Shown: in pieces, positions 1 through 12,568 of the stretch
Position numbering within the stretch: position 1 is the stretch's first letter
Layout: each line of letters begins with the position of its first letter
Assembly (NCBI GenBank): GCA_029931535.1
Contig: JAQPZY010001569.1
Coordinates: 1,645,001-1,709,000 of the forward strand
Reading direction: 5' to 3'
Length of the DNA: 64,000 bases
Source of the DNA: Margaritifera margaritifera
Lineage: Eukaryota; Mollusca; Bivalvia; Unionida; Margaritiferidae
Position numbers and translations under genes: made by a program
Notes under the pieces: model-generated
The model's input: the letters and a program-made list of their open reading frames with translations, nothing else
What the model was told of the DNA's origin: nothing
Databases searched by the model: none

Positions 1-161
1 TCCCAAGTCCCAAGTCCCTGCAGAGAAAACGGCTACATTTATTACGGACTTATTGTAGTATATGGTTGTTTGAGTACGAGGTGACAGTACGTAGTCGTCG
101 CTTGGTGCCTGGTTTCTCCTTGGAATGGTATGATCGTTTCATGACGGTAGACTAATCAAAT

Positions 162-167
162 TTGAAT

Positions 168-255
<88 letters not shown>
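162..255. repeat. (TA)n microsatellite
   Basis: About 94 bp of uninterrupted alternating TA. The predicted reading frame of alternating Tyr-Ile across it is an artefact of the repeat. Confidence 0.97.
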
Positions 256-259
<4 letters not shown>

Positions 260-306
260 GTACCCCTGCGTAAGAAGATACACTCATTCAATTTCAATAT
301 GTAAAG

Positions 307-501
307 ATGGAAGAGCCGCAACAGATGACACTTCTTGTCAGCGATTTACAGAGAGTCATTCGAAAGTACACTTCCAACAAGACTTCTGGAGAAACTCTAG
401 AGTACTCTTGTCGAGATAAAAGTCAAGATACTTCTTATCTCTGTCAGGAGAAAGGATATTGGGCTCCAGAATGTCCACAATGGCAAAGAAAAATCTTATA
501 G
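307..501 (+). pseudogene. Possible gag-like zinc-knuckle fragment
   Basis: A 64-residue frame ends in a knuckle-like stretch, CQEKGYWAPECP, with basic residues after it. Retroelement gag proteins carry CCHC knuckles (C-x2-C-x4-H-x4-C). Here the first Cys is absent or displaced and the His position is Tyr, so the finger would not fold normally. No protease, RT or integrase frame follows, so this is at best a short relic of a retroelement gag. It could also be chance. Nothing else around it supports a host gene. Confidence 0.3.
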
Positions 502-559
502 CAACTTAACCTACATTTGTGACCTTATTTACATATTATTTTATGCTTTATACCCGGCA

Positions 560-1255
560 TATATTTGACTATTTATAAGCCCAAGAATTATATCATTTTC
601 GAGCCCTTGTAATACATCATCCCCTATTCAGCACCAAAAAAAAACCGTAGATAAAAATCTACCATTATTGCCTCTCTGGATGTTACAATAAACTCACTAA
701 CGATAACAGAAATGCATTTGAACATATCATTAGAAACAATACTATCCTTTATAGCTTATCATTAGAAACCATTTTAAATGCTATAAGCATAGCGTTCAAA
801 ATATTTTTCGAGCGTATAATTTAGGGGCTATTTAAGCATATCACTTGTTGATATTTAAAATACCATAAACGTATCATTTTCTAGCCTTTAAATACTCACT
901 TTTTTAACAACTATGACATATCAATGGAGGCCTCCTAAACCCTTGAAACAATATAAACATAATATTTTCGAGGTTATCTAAGCATATCGTTCCTAACCCT
1001 TGAAAATACTATCATTTTAGACCTCCGAAAATGAAAATCTATATTTGACTTTTTCTAGACTTCAGAAAACACTATAAACATACCATTTTCGAGCCCATCC
1101 AAGCATATCATTCCTGACCCTCTAAAGCACTGTAAAACTGAATAGCTAAAAAAAGTTAAAACATGAAATTGAAAACACCGGATTATTTTGCTTCAAGAAG
1201 GCTATTAAAGAAACATCATTTAAGGGCTTATAAACACTATAAATCTCATTACATA
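560..1255. repeat. Decayed flank of the 33-bp minisatellite
   Basis: The stretch keeps recurring phrases such as aaacactataaacataccatttt and cgagccc at irregular spacing. They resemble the clean 33-bp array that follows, so this is probably its degraded older edge. No gene is seen. Confidence 0.6.
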
Positions 1256-1557
1256 ACCTTAAAAACACTATAAATACACCATTTTCTGACCTTCAAGATA
1301 CCATAAATATACCATTTCCTGACCTTAAAAACACTATAAATGTACCATTTCCTGACCTTAAAAACACTATCAATGTACCATTTCCTGACCTTAAAAACAC
1401 TATAAATATACCATTTCCTGACCTTAAAGACACTTTAAATGTACCATTTCCTGACCTTAAAAACACTGTAAATATACCATTTCCTGACCTAAAAAACACT
1501 ATAAATATACCATTTTCTGACCTTAAAACACTATACATATACCATTTCCTGACAACT
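1256..1557. repeat. 33-bp tandem repeat (about 9 copies)
   Basis: The unit is ttaaaaacactataaatata followed by ccatttcctgacc, repeated with few changes. The period is a multiple of three, so the minus strand stays open with an 11-residue repeat. That open frame is a by-product of the period and not a gene. Confidence 0.95.
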
Positions 1558-1567
1558 ATACTCATTC

Positions 1568-2660
1568 TTGAGCACTTTCAAGACTAGAAACATATCAAGG
1601 CAGTGGTTGGTTGACTTCAATCAAACAAAATCTGACGTAATGTTATTCACGCGTAAGCTAGAGCCGGTTTTTCATGAACTAAAATTCAAAAATGAAATCG
1701 TCTCTTTTGTTGAGTTCCATAAACATCTTTGCGTAACTTTCAGTTGTCTAGGCAACTGGACAAAACATATTGATAACATATTTCTGTGGACCTCAAAAAT
1801 GATAAATGCCTTGAAAATACTTAAATATATATTGAGCTGAAAGACGTTAGAAAGATATATTTTACATACATCCGCCCCTTACTAGAATATGCTGATCTTG
1901 TATGGGATGGTTGTTTCGGCTGAAGACTCTCTTAAATTAGAAAAATTACAATTAGAAGCAGGGAGAATTATAACTGGGCTTACTAGAAGTGTTTCGTGTC
2001 GTAAGATTTATGAAGAAACTGGTTGGTCTACCTTGGCAGACAGATGAAAGTTTCATAAACTATGTTACTTTCATAATATATAGTATACGGTGTCTCTCCT
2101 ACTTATCTTGCTGACCTTCTACCACCACTTGTTGGTGGGAGAAACAGGTATAATCTTAGAAATAGGAATAATTTTAATCGAATTATTGCCAGACTCGAAA
2201 TAAGTAGAAACTCATTCCTACACTCTTTTATTTATGTTTGGAACTTACTCCCAGATTCAATAAAAGGTGAAAGTAACTATTCTATCTTCAGAAGTAAAAT
2301 AGAGGCTAGACAACACAAGTGCCTGCCCATTTTTTCGTTTGTAACAGGATATTATCTATTCTGCATACTAGAATTAGAAATAACTGTAGTGATTTATATA
2401 ATGATTTATATTCTAATCATCTGAGAGATAATCCATTGTGTGTTTGTGGTGATGATATAGAAAATGCATACCATGGCATATTTACTTGCAAATACTATAT
2501 TGAACAGCGTAGGAAATTGGTTCTGAATCTAAATCATCTCTATATACCAGCGACTACAAATAATTTATTATACGAATCATCTGATTTTACAGCGAACGTT
2601 AATATTCGTTTATTTGACTTGTTCCAAGTATATATTAAAGACACGAGACGCTTTATATAA
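1568..2660 (+). pseudogene. LINE reverse transcriptase C-terminal fragment
   Basis: The first open segment (1568-1840) reads like the post-catalytic part of a non-LTR reverse transcriptase: FNQTKSDVMLFTRK, then HKHLCVTFS and a conserved SKMINALK-type helix. Several frame breaks follow, within which RPLLEYADLVWDG-like wording is still recognisable. The last segment (2319-2660) carries a terminal Cys/His motif, PLCVCGDDIENAYHGIFTCK, typical of the C-terminal zinc-knuckle region of such ORF2 proteins, and ends in a stop. The palm domain with the catalytic Asp pair is missing, so the copy is 5'-truncated and dead. The LINE clade is not resolved. Confidence 0.8.
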
Positions 2661-2806
2661 TTAAGGAGTATTCATAATTGTATTTCTCTACTCAGTTAAT
2701 TATTGCCATTTTGATAAAGAAAGACATGATGTTCTTAATTTTTAGCCACTGTATCCATTTTGGTGTATGTACTTTTGTCCAATTTCTGCCACGATCAATA
2801 ATTTAT

Positions 2807-2808
<2 letters not shown>

Positions 2809-2874
<66 letters not shown>
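2809..2874. repeat. (TC)n(AC)n compound microsatellite
   Basis: About 54 bp of TC followed by a short AC run. Reading frames across it show Ser-Leu runs and are artefacts. Confidence 0.97.
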
Positions 2875-2889
2875 TACCTATTTTCTCTG

Positions 2890-5800
2890 AATCATGTATG
2901 TTTACATAATCTTGGACTTAAAGAATTATATATAATCGATTTTGAAGAAAAAAAACATGATTTTTCAATCTTTAGAAATCGTTTTATACTAGTATCTCGT
3001 TTGCGTATATTTAGAATCACTTTTTATAGCTTTACTGAAGGGAATAAATGTATAAAAAAATGTTGCTGCCCATTTCCATGCTGGCTAATGTTCCCATCAA
3101 CTTCCTATATTGAAAGAAATACATGTCTTACCAACTTGGTGTCAACTAACTTACTCCTCAATATATATGAAGGTTGACTTCATTACACCAGTATTTTAGT
3201 GTAGACCAATATTTGATGGCGTTCGATTGTACTCTAAGTGTACGTGGTTGTCTTCCAGTTTCTCCATATAGCACGTATAACGGGGTACTCTTTTTACATT
3301 TTAAAACCCATCTTAGAAAACTTGTATGAATTTTTTCAATGATTTTGCAATTTTCAAAGCCCCAAATTTCCGACCCATATAGCAGAATAGGTACTATGGT
3401 ACTATCGAATAGTTTTAGCAGGCAATCTACATGTAGGTCAAGATTCCATATACACTTTTTAACAAGAATAATGCTTTCTTGACTTTTGATATGGTTTGTT
3501 TTATAGCTTTGAGAAATATTCCTGTCTTACTCAGAACAACCCCAAGATAATGAATTCATTAACCTCTTCTAGTATCGTACCTTTATATGTAAAGTTAAAC
3601 TTTTTCTTATAATCTTTACCGAAAATAAGCACTTTTGTTTTGTTCACATTCACTTTTAATTTCCAATCATCGCAATAATTACTAAAAGTATTGATCAGAG
3701 ATTGGAGATCTACGAGGTTTTATGCGAAGAGAACTGTATCGTCTGCGTAAAGAAGTAAAAATACTTTGAAATATTTAGTGATTTCATCATCTACAATTTT
3801 TTGTTTTATGCCATTGCAGTGTTTCGATTCAATGTATTTTTCAAAGTCATTTAGATAAATAGCAAACAATAATGGTGATAGATTTTCACCCTGGTGCAGG
3901 GAAAAAAACTAGAAACATTGCCATTGACATTTATGCTTGATTTGGTGTCTTTATACATATTATGTATTACATTAAATAGTTCCCCTGAAACACCGCTTTT
4001 TAAGACTTTTTTCATAATCCTATTCTCCATATATTACAAAAAGCTTTTTTAAAATTAACAAATATACAATATAGTTTCTTTTTGGACAATTTCGTATATT
4101 CTATGAGATTATGTATTGCAAAGATTTGGTCAGTGGTTGAATAACCTGATCTAAATCCAGCCTGAGATTCATTTTAAAATGATATATCAGAGTAATAATC
4201 ATTTAATCTATTGTTGATGATTGAGGTAAAAAGCTTTCCTAAGCAGCTAAGTAATATGATAGGTCTATAGTTACCTGGTAGCTTAGGGTCTCCTTTTTAT
4301 ATATTGGTTTTATTTCTCCGATAGACCATTCATATGGAATTATTCCTGTGCTGAGTATTCAATTGAAAAATGAAACATATATTTCAATACAAATAGATTC
4401 AGTACATTTAAGGTATTCATTGCATACTCCATCTAACCCTGGTGTTTTGTTATTCTTTAGATTTGACAGTGCTTTCCAAATTTCATATTCAGTAATTGGA
4501 TTATCTAAAGAAGATGGGATATTAATAACCTCAGTTAAGTTAAGCTCATCAGTTCTGTCTTTATCATCCGAGTTTAGCTCTTTAAAATATTCATACAAAT
4601 CATTTATATCAGCTTGTACGTCCTGATCAGCCTGATCTACTAAATTAATGAGATTCCAAAATCCTTTTGGGTTTTTAAAACTCATGTGTCTTATTTTGTT
4701 TTGCATAGTCCTTTTAAATTGGCTTCGGTAATATCGAAGAGTGGATTTATAACTGTTATATTCTCTTTTCATATGATTGAAGTTTTGTTCGTTTTTATTC
4801 AAAGAAAATATTTTTACTTCTTTCTAGACCATGTACATTCAGTTTTAAACCAAGGTTGACTATTTGTATTCCTTTTGGGGAAGCTCTTTATTGGGAAACT
4901 TTTCCCCGCGCTCTCAGCAAAAAGATTTCTAATATTTTCTGTGACTTGATTCATTTCAATTTTAGTTACTTGATCTGTTTCAGAAATATTTTTGATCTGT
5001 GTCAAATTTTTTTGATTTTTTCTAATTTGAATATTATCGATAAAAATTTGTTTCTTTTCATTATTCCATCTTTTTGCTTGTATTTGGTTTTGGAGTCTAT
5101 ATTTTCTCTGAATGTAATGCTTATACTAAATGTCAGAGAAGAATGAATATCTGATAATAAAGGAGAGAAATCTAAAATACGAAATTCGGACACTAAAATA
5201 AGTACATCAGGTGTAGCAATCAGGTAGTCAACTGTACTTGTGTTTTTACATGTAAGTTTTCCAATGTCTTTGTCTTCACCGACTCTTCTATTTGTTACAT
5301 ACATATCAATTTATACCCATAGTTGTTCATTTTATCATCCTGGTTATTTATGTGCAAAGATACGCCAGTAGTTATGAATTGACTGGTATTATTAAGACTC
5401 TGAAATACATCGGCAGTTACTGTATGTAAGTTATGATCATTATCACTAAGTAACACATAATCTTGCAGATTATTTGTTCTTGCATTCAAATCACCAATTA
5501 AGAATACATATTTTGTAACATTAAACATATCAAAAATTTCATTTTCCATATGATCAAAAGCATCATTCGAGGTGTAAGGTGATACCTCAGGTGGAATATA
5601 AACGACGTTGAAATTCGATTTGTTGTGTACAAAGAATGATTCTGTAAATTGATGTTATCTAACACAGTCAAAAAAAATTTCTGCTAGTCCTAACAAATCA
5701 AAGTGATTAATAAAATCGTGAACTTCTGAAAATATTAGTTTGTCTTTTAAACCACAAATATTTATAAATCCTGCTTTAAATGCATGTTTAGCTTCGATGT

Positions 5801-6000
5801 TTTCATCTGCAATTGGCGATATCTCATTCCATTTATCAAGGTTAATAGGAGGAGTAGTTGTTCTATCAAAAACTGTTACAGTCCTAGGAAAAAGTTGTTT
5901 ATGTTGCTGTTGCTCTTGTTGCTGGTGTCTCCAGTGACCTCCCTAAGCGTCAGTATTGTTAGCATCCATTATAGCTTCAGTGGTCGGGTGATGATTAATT
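2890..6000 (-). pseudogene. LINE ORF2: endonuclease plus reverse transcriptase, degenerate
   Basis: Read on the minus strand, the N-terminal part (about 5990-5000) is an apurinic-like endonuclease: GFINICGLKDKL at the start, LIGDLNART (the GDxN motif) near 5490, and STVDYLIATPDV then FSPLLSDIHSS near 5200, a degenerate S-D-H end motif. The RT follows: NNKTPGLDGVCNEYLK near 4440, LPGNYRPI near 4280, AGFRSGYSTTDQIFAIHNLI near 4150, and the catalytic block LLYADDTVLFA at about 3757-3724. Post-catalytic motifs TIVPILLYGSEIWGFENC (near 3390) and YGETGRQP (near 3270) are present. Many stops and frameshifts break it. ORF1 lies upstream at 7248-6563. Both belong to one minus-strand element. Confidence 0.88.
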
Positions 6001-6147
6001 AGTGCGGAAAACCTGTTGATACTCGTAAATGAAGGTGCTATTGGGAATAGGTCGCTTTGTTTTCGGTCACGCTCTCTGGAACGAGTTTGGGGGTCAATAT
6101 GGGGGTCTTCAGGTATTTGAGATGTGCGGTGATGATTCCGGGAATGC

Positions 6148-6512
6148 TGAACATATTCATCGGTATTTGTATTCGGGGTCAGAATGCCATTAATAACATA
6201 TTCATCGGTATTTGTATTCGGGGTCAGAATGCCATTAATAACATATTCATGGGTATTTGTATTCGGGGTCAGAATGCCATTAATAACATATTCATCGGTA
6301 TTGTATTCGGGGTCAGAATGCCATTAATAACATATTCATGGGTATTTGTATTCGGGGTCAGAATGCCATTAATAACATATTCATGGGTATTTGTATTCGG
6401 GGTCAGAATGCCATTAATAACATATTCATGGGTATTTGTATTCGGGGTCAGAATGCCATTAATAACATATTCATGGGTATTTGTATTCGGGGTCAGAATG
6501 CCATTAATGTCA
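6148..6512. repeat. 45-bp tandem repeat (8 copies) inside a LINE
   Basis: The unit begins aacatattcatgggtatttg and continues tattcggggtcagaatgccattaat. One copy lacks a single base (near 6300), which moves the plus-strand frame. The 45-bp period gives a 15-residue repeat in open frames, an artefact. The array lies between LINE ORF1 (higher coordinates) and ORF2 (lower coordinates). Confidence 0.95.
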
Positions 6513-6562
6513 AGTTTGTCTCACAAGTTTAATCAGTTGGTAGTAATGCTTTCCTTCTTTCA

Positions 6563-7248
6563 TTAACTTCTTGAGGGTATTGCTAATTTACGCCAGAACC
6601 TCCCCCCCCCCCGTACTTTTTTGTTTGGGGGGGGGCCAGTTCTTATGAATTCCCTGTCCTTAAACCGCGAGAACTTCACTATAATGGGCGTGAGTTTTCG
6701 TGTGCCATCCGGGTACTTTGTGGCCTTTTTATTGTCTATTCGTCCGAGGCGATGGACCCTTTCAAGTTTGATGTCAGTTTCAATTTTTGGCTCTTCTTTC
6801 TTAACATTCTTAAGGATCGTTTTTGTGGCTTGTGTGGGTTCATCTTCTGCTTCAGTTTCTTTTATACCTGTGAAAATCAAGTTGTCGCGCATACTACGAC
6901 TTTGTAGGTCTAAAATTTGCTCCTTCAGGGCTCTGTTGTTTTTCCTCAAATGTAGTTAATTTGCTTCATGTGTTTTTCAATATTTTCATGGTTTCTCTAC
7001 TCTCTTGCTGGAATTGTTCGTATCATTTACTCATAAATTGAAGACTGTTCAAATGAAGTTTGTTTGTTTTTTATTTCTGTTATTTCCCCTTGAAGACCCT
7101 CAAACTTGGAATTTAGCGACATCATTTGCACGAGAACGAGGTCAAGTTCAATGTTGAAGTTTACCAAGGTATGTGGGATCTGTTCTTGTGTTTGATTCTG
7201 GTTTGTTCCATCTTCATTCTTCGCATCTCGTTTAGTTCTTTCACTCAT
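6563..7248 (-). pseudogene. LINE ORF1 protein, RRM type, broken
   Basis: The minus strand holds two open pieces. The first (7248-7027) starts MSERTKRDAKNEDG and runs into a coiled-coil-like stretch (SLNSKFEGLQGEITEIKNKQ). The second (6949-6563) carries the hallmarks of L1-type ORF1p RNA-binding proteins: SRSMRDNLIFTGIKE (an RNP-like strand), IKLERVHRLGR, and PIIVKFSRFKDREF. The C-terminal domain is lost where C and G homopolymer runs (6601-6635) begin. ORF1p normally trimerises and coats the LINE RNA. Here it is a relic, split by a frame break at about 6950-7027, and lies just upstream of ORF2 of the same element. Confidence 0.82.
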
Positions 7249-7977
7249 TAGAATTGAGCGAGATGGTGTAATTTTGTATGTTGCTGCATGTTGCTATTAT
7301 CGATCCAGGAGGGCACATTTGGTAATAGTCTTTTGTTGAGACATGCGCGATATCATGCTGATTGGGAAAAGGACTCTGGAGAAACGCAGATGATAATTGT
7401 GAAATAAAGGGAGATTGAAATGACAGTCGATAAGGTGTACTATCATTTGCAACATTATAGGGGCTGGATAGACAGTGAGGTCAGCTACTATTCACATCGT
7501 TCGGGTATACATTGCTGCAGCCATTCTGTTCTTAGGACTATGGGTTCCGTCCTCGAGGATTCTTGATTTTTCCTTTTCTGGCTTTGCTTGATGTGATACT
7601 TCTTACCCATCTGTTATGAAGCTCCTTTAAGATGTTCAGTTTTTACCTGAATGTATGTAATTCTGGCAATCCAATATTTGAACAATAGAATTTTTGAATT
7701 TTGTTCTCTGTCTCGTTTATGTGGCTGCTTTGATGTTCATTGCATCTAGCTTTATGCAGTAAGATGGGCTTGTAAACATCTTCCCAACCTACCGGAACCT
7801 CTGCAGCCAGAACACTGTTTTCTAAAATTGAAGAGTATCTATCAGCAATGATTCGTATGCATTGATCTCTGCACGCATTAGCTGGCATTTAAAGAAAAAA
7901 AGCAGCAAAGAATTGTGAAACAAGTTGGCTTCTTTGAAAACAAGCTAAATGTGAGAACAACATACGGTGATTTTATT
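7249..7977. other. No gene seen
   Basis: Probably the 5' untranslated part of the minus-strand LINE plus unassigned sequence. The 81-residue minus-strand frame at 7888-7643 matches nothing I recognise. Confidence 0.4.
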
Positions 7978-8240
7978 GAGTTACCGTATACGAGCAACAA
8001 CCCCACCCCAGCCTTTTTGTCTATTTTACTGAGTTACCGTATACGAGCAACAACCCACCCCAGCCTTTCTGTCTATTTTACTGAGTTACCGTATACGAGA
8101 AACAACCCCACCCTCAGCCTTTCTGTCTATTTTACTGAGTTACCGTATACGAGCAACAACCCCACCCCATCCTTTCTGTCTATTTTACTGAGTTACCGTA
8201 TACGAGCAACAACCCCACCCTCAGCCTTTCTGTCTATTTG
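7978..8240. repeat. About 53-bp tandem repeat (5 copies)
   Basis: The unit begins gagttaccgtatacgagcaa, continues with a C/A-rich caaccccacc block and ends tttctgtctattttact. Copies differ by small indels in the C-rich block, which shifts any reading frame. Confidence 0.95.
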
Positions 8241-9015
8241 TTTTCCTCGTGTATGTATGCACTGGGGGTTAGTAGATCTTGATGTGGGTATAAACAGCTG
8301 TCAAGATGATCTAAGACAGAAGGACTTTTCACACCTTTTATTCAGGAACCATAGATAAAAATAGGAGACAAACGCAACGGTCAATCCTTAAAGGCACATT
8401 AAAACATCGAGTACACGGACGCCACTTCTTTGGACTTTTCGATTATACGGACTATCGGAATATATCCCTGATACACCATTTATTCGGCACAACGTCCTTA
8501 GTTATCTGGACAAAATCTCCATCTCCTGATGAGTCTGGATATTCCACGTTTTACTGCAAAAAGCAGCAGATACATGAAGTCTTTCTGGTATATCTTGGGT
8601 ACCAGTTTTAGGTATATACCACAGATCCAGTTAAATATCACAACTGGTGCAGAAGATATTGGACTTTTCAGAAACCTTAACACAAAATTTTAAGGCTGAC
8701 GACAATATCATCGTCCTCGCCAGAAAGGTGATACCTACGTCTCGCCATTGGCACGCGAGACATAACAGAAGAAAAGAAAAAAAACTTTCACAGTGACTAC
8801 AGAAAAATTACACATATATTCATTCGTATTAAAATTACTTTTATCCAGTCTAAAATCTCAAAAAATATAACACAATATTTTAAAGTATTTGGCGACCATT
8901 ATAACGAAAAGCACAAAAATAATCCGTTTTTGAAATAACTGTAAGCGCTACGCAATCAAAATTGCATTAAAAATTGGTCACGGATATTGGACAAATGCTT
9001 GAAAGTCCATCACTC

Positions 9016-9017
<2 letters not shown>
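8241..9017. other. No gene seen
   Basis: Unique-looking AT-rich DNA without a supported frame, splice pair or repeat. Confidence 0.4.

Positions 9018-9051
<34 letters not shown>
9018..9051. repeat. (TG)n microsatellite
   Basis: About 34 bp of TG dinucleotide. Confidence 0.95.
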
Positions 9052-9053
<2 letters not shown>

Positions 9054-9871
9054 ATATCATGACTCTTATCAGCCAAAAATGAATACAGATTGTATATGTT
9101 TTCGCAAGATATTGTTTAGCAACATACCTGAATACCTGCTTCGTGGAGGTAATTCCTCTATAGAATGGAAAGTAAACTATATAATACTTACAAAGTCAAT
9201 TTATAAGTTGTGAGAATACAGGGACTGATGACACATGTGTTACTGGTAAAAGCTGCATAATATTTCTAACAGTTCTAGCTCCCGTGCTGTGTCATTGCGC
9301 AATGCACGTTGCTCTCATTGCCCAACAAAACAAGCAAAAAGCCTCTAGGCAACCTAAAGCGGACTTAGCTCAACCAAACCAAATTTGTTTAAATCTCTGA
9401 TGCATACCAATACCATTCTGGTCATTCACTGATCCTTTTGCTGACGATTCTTTTATTTATTTATTTTTTGGAGGGGGGGGGACAGGGTGTCAGGTCAATT
9501 GTTGTGGGTAATTTATTTAAATATTACACTAAACAAATTAAATGCATTAATATTTGAATTAATTTCATATCAATTGATTCACAACTATTTCTTTTAAATC
9601 CTTTAGAACTTTGAGAACTGCTCTTTAGCTAGATACTGTAAAGTACCTACTATGGGCAGGCGATCCTTTTACCGGAAAGGGATGTAACTTAATACACAAA
9701 TAAGGAATCACGACGTTCGAACTCAAGCTCAGAGTACAATATTTTAAACCTCAACCATTTTATCGTGATTTCAAACAGAGTGATGGAACTTGTCATATTT
9801 TCTGACTTCCATTTATTCAAGTTACTTGTTGTGTAGTATAGTCCTGATGCGCTCTCCTGCGACGAATAGAG

Positions 9872-10035
9872 GCAAGAGCAGCTGCGGCTCAGTGGTTTTT
9901 AGCGTGTCGGACTCGCCACAAAAAGGGTGCTAGTTTGAATCCTACCATGAGACCAGCCAGGGTTGGCTACCGTGGTGTGTCCTTGGGCAAGGCAATTTAC
10001 TCCAAATAACCTACTTGTGTTTCTGTTCCGTAACA
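9872..10035 (+). mobile_element. tRNA-headed SINE
   Basis: The head has a tRNA-like A box (ggctcagtggtttttagcgt) and a B box (agtttgaatcc) at normal spacing, as needed for internal RNA polymerase III transcription. It is followed by a non-tRNA body (tgtccttgggcaaggcaatt). The B box differs from the GGTTCGAATCC consensus and no acceptor stem closes, so this is a SINE and not a tRNA gene. A related head and body recur at 15268-15430. Confidence 0.75.
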
Positions 10036-11660
10036 AAACAAAGCAAATCTACTCGTTTGTTTGATGTTCATGACATAGATGTTTTCCAAGTAATATCAGC
10101 GACAGGGCTGTGATTGGGGATGGGGGTAAATTGGGGTTATGGTTTTACGCATGGATTTGAAATTTTGATAATATAGGGTCAGGAATGTCCACTTACTGCA
10201 TATCCAAAACAAAACCAAGATGGCGCTGACCTTGGTCAAAACGTTTTATGTACCTGATCATTGGTGCTTGGAAGTTTATTCACCATAGCGAAGTGCATAT
10301 CAAAACAAACCTAGACTTGAAGTTGTAAAGCACGTTTCCAAAGAAGTCTAAGGCCAAAAAGCCCAAGCCACCCCCCCCCCCCTCGAAAGAAATGAACAAA
10401 ATCAGTTATTTGTCACGAAAATTCATATATACCTGCATGCCAAGTTTCATTTGCTTACGTCAAGCGGTTTATGTGTGATCTTGATAGCATGGTTTACACC
10501 ACAAACTCTGAGTAAAATAAATTTAAAAAAATTGAAGAGTAAGAAAAAAATGGCTAAAATGGTATAAAAATCTAATTAGGTTGTATTATTCTACTCCAAA
10601 TTTGTTGTTGCTGTTGTTTTTGGTGGTGGTGGTGGTTTTCGTAATCGTAAAACTAGCCTGGGAAGGACGAATGGACAAACATTGACAAATTATGATGTCC
10701 GGCCCCGATGCATATGCAGTGGGAGCATAAATTTCTCGCCTTGTGCGTTGAGCCGCAAATTAAGTTAGATGTGTTGAATAGTAATATGATCAAATCTTAA
10801 GGCTAGTCGTTGTGTGGGTAGGGGACAAGCATGCATGCGTTGTAGTAATATTAGACCTAATTACTGGGGAAAGGTGTCGCATCAGCTGATTTTATTAAAA
10901 TGGTGGGAAAGGTCGCCCGTCAGAACAATCATTTTTCAATTGTTATAGAAGACGTGATTCGTGCTATGAAAGTGTCTCTTGTCAAGGGTTCAATTAATTC
11001 TATTAGAAATTGAGTTCTTTCTCAGCGTCACGTCTTTTTGAACTAACCCAAGAAAATTATTGGAGCACTCATATAAGCAATATATCAATCCTGAAACAAC
11101 GCTAAATACTTTTATCCACAACACGAATCTATGCAAATATCAGACATGAATATGCAAATTTCATGCACAAAGATAGGACATCAAATTGCAAATGTCATAG
11201 ACGATTTCTATGGCCCAAACATCCTTGCTTAGGTGTATACATCTATGTGTAACATTGGTGTTTGATCGACATCCATGTGTAGATTGCATACATCTATGTG
11301 TAACACTGGTGTTGATGGACATCCTTGCTTAGGTGTATACATCTATGCGTATCACTGGTGTTTGATGGATATAAGGTTTTAAAGAATATGTGTCCATGTG
11401 ATAAAGATGCACCTGCCTAAAGCAATAGAGTGTGACGTCATTGCCTTGCATAATCACTTCCCCTGAAATGTTTATGTTATCTCCCCATAAACAAATGTAT
11501 GCGAGAAACTGATTCAATGAAAACTTAAATAATTTCACATCATAAGCAACATAATTTTTAATAGTTTATTATGACTGACTGACTGCCTATTTCCTCTTAA
11601 ACAGAAATATCAGAACTGATATTGTTAACCTCGGAACAACACTGGCGCTCTTTAAGTATT
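10036..11660. other. No gene; part of a dispersed repeat
   Basis: Around 10435-10510 the phrase gccaagtttcatttgcttac and the following line match the repeat units at 44.6-45.06 kb. A short imperfect duplication occurs at 11228-11360 (gcatacatctatgtgtaaca). Nothing coding is supported. Confidence 0.45.
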
Positions 11661-11666
11661 TGCGTC

Positions 11667-11911
11667 AGGGGCGGATAAAAGGAGGAAACAAAAGGGGGGG
11701 GGGGGAGCCTCCTGTCCCCAAAACTGAGCACGAAACAACCGGAACATATCCTAGAGTAAGAAATTATTCCCTGGAAACGCTCAAAATGCAGGGGTTCCAT
11801 CCCAGAGACCCTTCGCCTACTTGTTTTCGTGCCCAGTCTCCCCCCCCCTTGCAGTCATCCCCCCCCCCGCAACCCCAAACGAAATTTCTGGATCCGCGCC
11901 TGTACTTAATG
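11667..11911. mobile_element. hAT-like MITE
   Basis: The left end is caggggcggata and the right end, read in reverse, is caggcgcggatcc, so the ends are imperfect inverted repeats of the CAGGGGCGGATCC type found on hAT elements. The interior has long G and C runs and no transposase. A relative with the same ends is at 40650-40925. A clean 8-bp target duplication is not obvious. Reading frames here are incidental. Confidence 0.6.
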
Positions 11912-12306
11912 CTAGTAATGACACAAAGAATGCAAGTGCATGCGGTATCTGTTGGTAAATCATCCGAGAAAACAAGCACGGGATAGCAAATCTTCGTATG
12001 ACAGGTGTCAAACTGAGCATCGGTCATAATTACTCCTTAATCCTGGCTTCGCCCTTCCAACAACAAAGCAGATTATATTATGTCGAGTGATTGCGTCTAT
12101 ACTGTATTCATATTGTCAAACATCAATTCAAATCTCCACTTTTACATTGCTGGTTTTGCTACAACAATAAATACCACTGCGGCTTTATTTTAACTAAAAG
12201 TAATAAGACATTGAGCAATCGGAAATTGAAAACCAATTACGCAACAAAGCACATATCGAAATTTTGTAAATTGCTTGTTAATAGTAAATAAGTTTGCTAG
12301 CGACTG

Positions 12307-12492
12307 ACCATTTAATTTTCGGGGGGGGGGGGAGACTGGGATTTGTTAACAAAATTTTCCGTCGCCCAAAAATGCTCTTGCTCTGATTTAGTGCAAAACA
12401 ATTATCTTGAGATCAAAGAAACAAAAATATCCTGGTCGGAAAGAAAATGCCAATCAAGTCCACCTCCGGAAATTTAAATGGTCTGTCCCTAA
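12307..12492. mobile_element. MITE of the ATTTAATTTTCGGGGGG family
   Basis: The ends are gaccatttaattttcggggg and, inverted, ttaaatggtctgtccctaag. The interior phrase attcttgctctgattt-like (tgctcttgctctgatttagt) is shared with copies at 28806-29035 and 57381-57616. No coding capacity. Confidence 0.7.
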
Positions 12493-12568
12493 GGGTACTG
12501 ATTAAGTGTACATAATAATTAATAAGATCAAAGGAGAGACATCACTATCGTTTCTCTTAAGTGATCAT

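Noticed and set aside
1293..1565. 11-residue repeat protein on the minus strand
   Set aside because: The 33-bp repeat period keeps a frame open; other strands and frames are open too. The same logic rejects the frames in the 45-bp and 25-bp arrays.
8380..8690. Possible pogo/Tigger-like transposon remnant
   Set aside because: Phrases such as cgattatacggactatcgg are suggestive, but no inverted ends or transposase motif could be confirmed.
9872..10035. tRNA gene
   Set aside because: A and B boxes are present but no full cloverleaf or acceptor stem closes and a non-tRNA body follows. It is a SINE. The same applies at 15268 and 34585.
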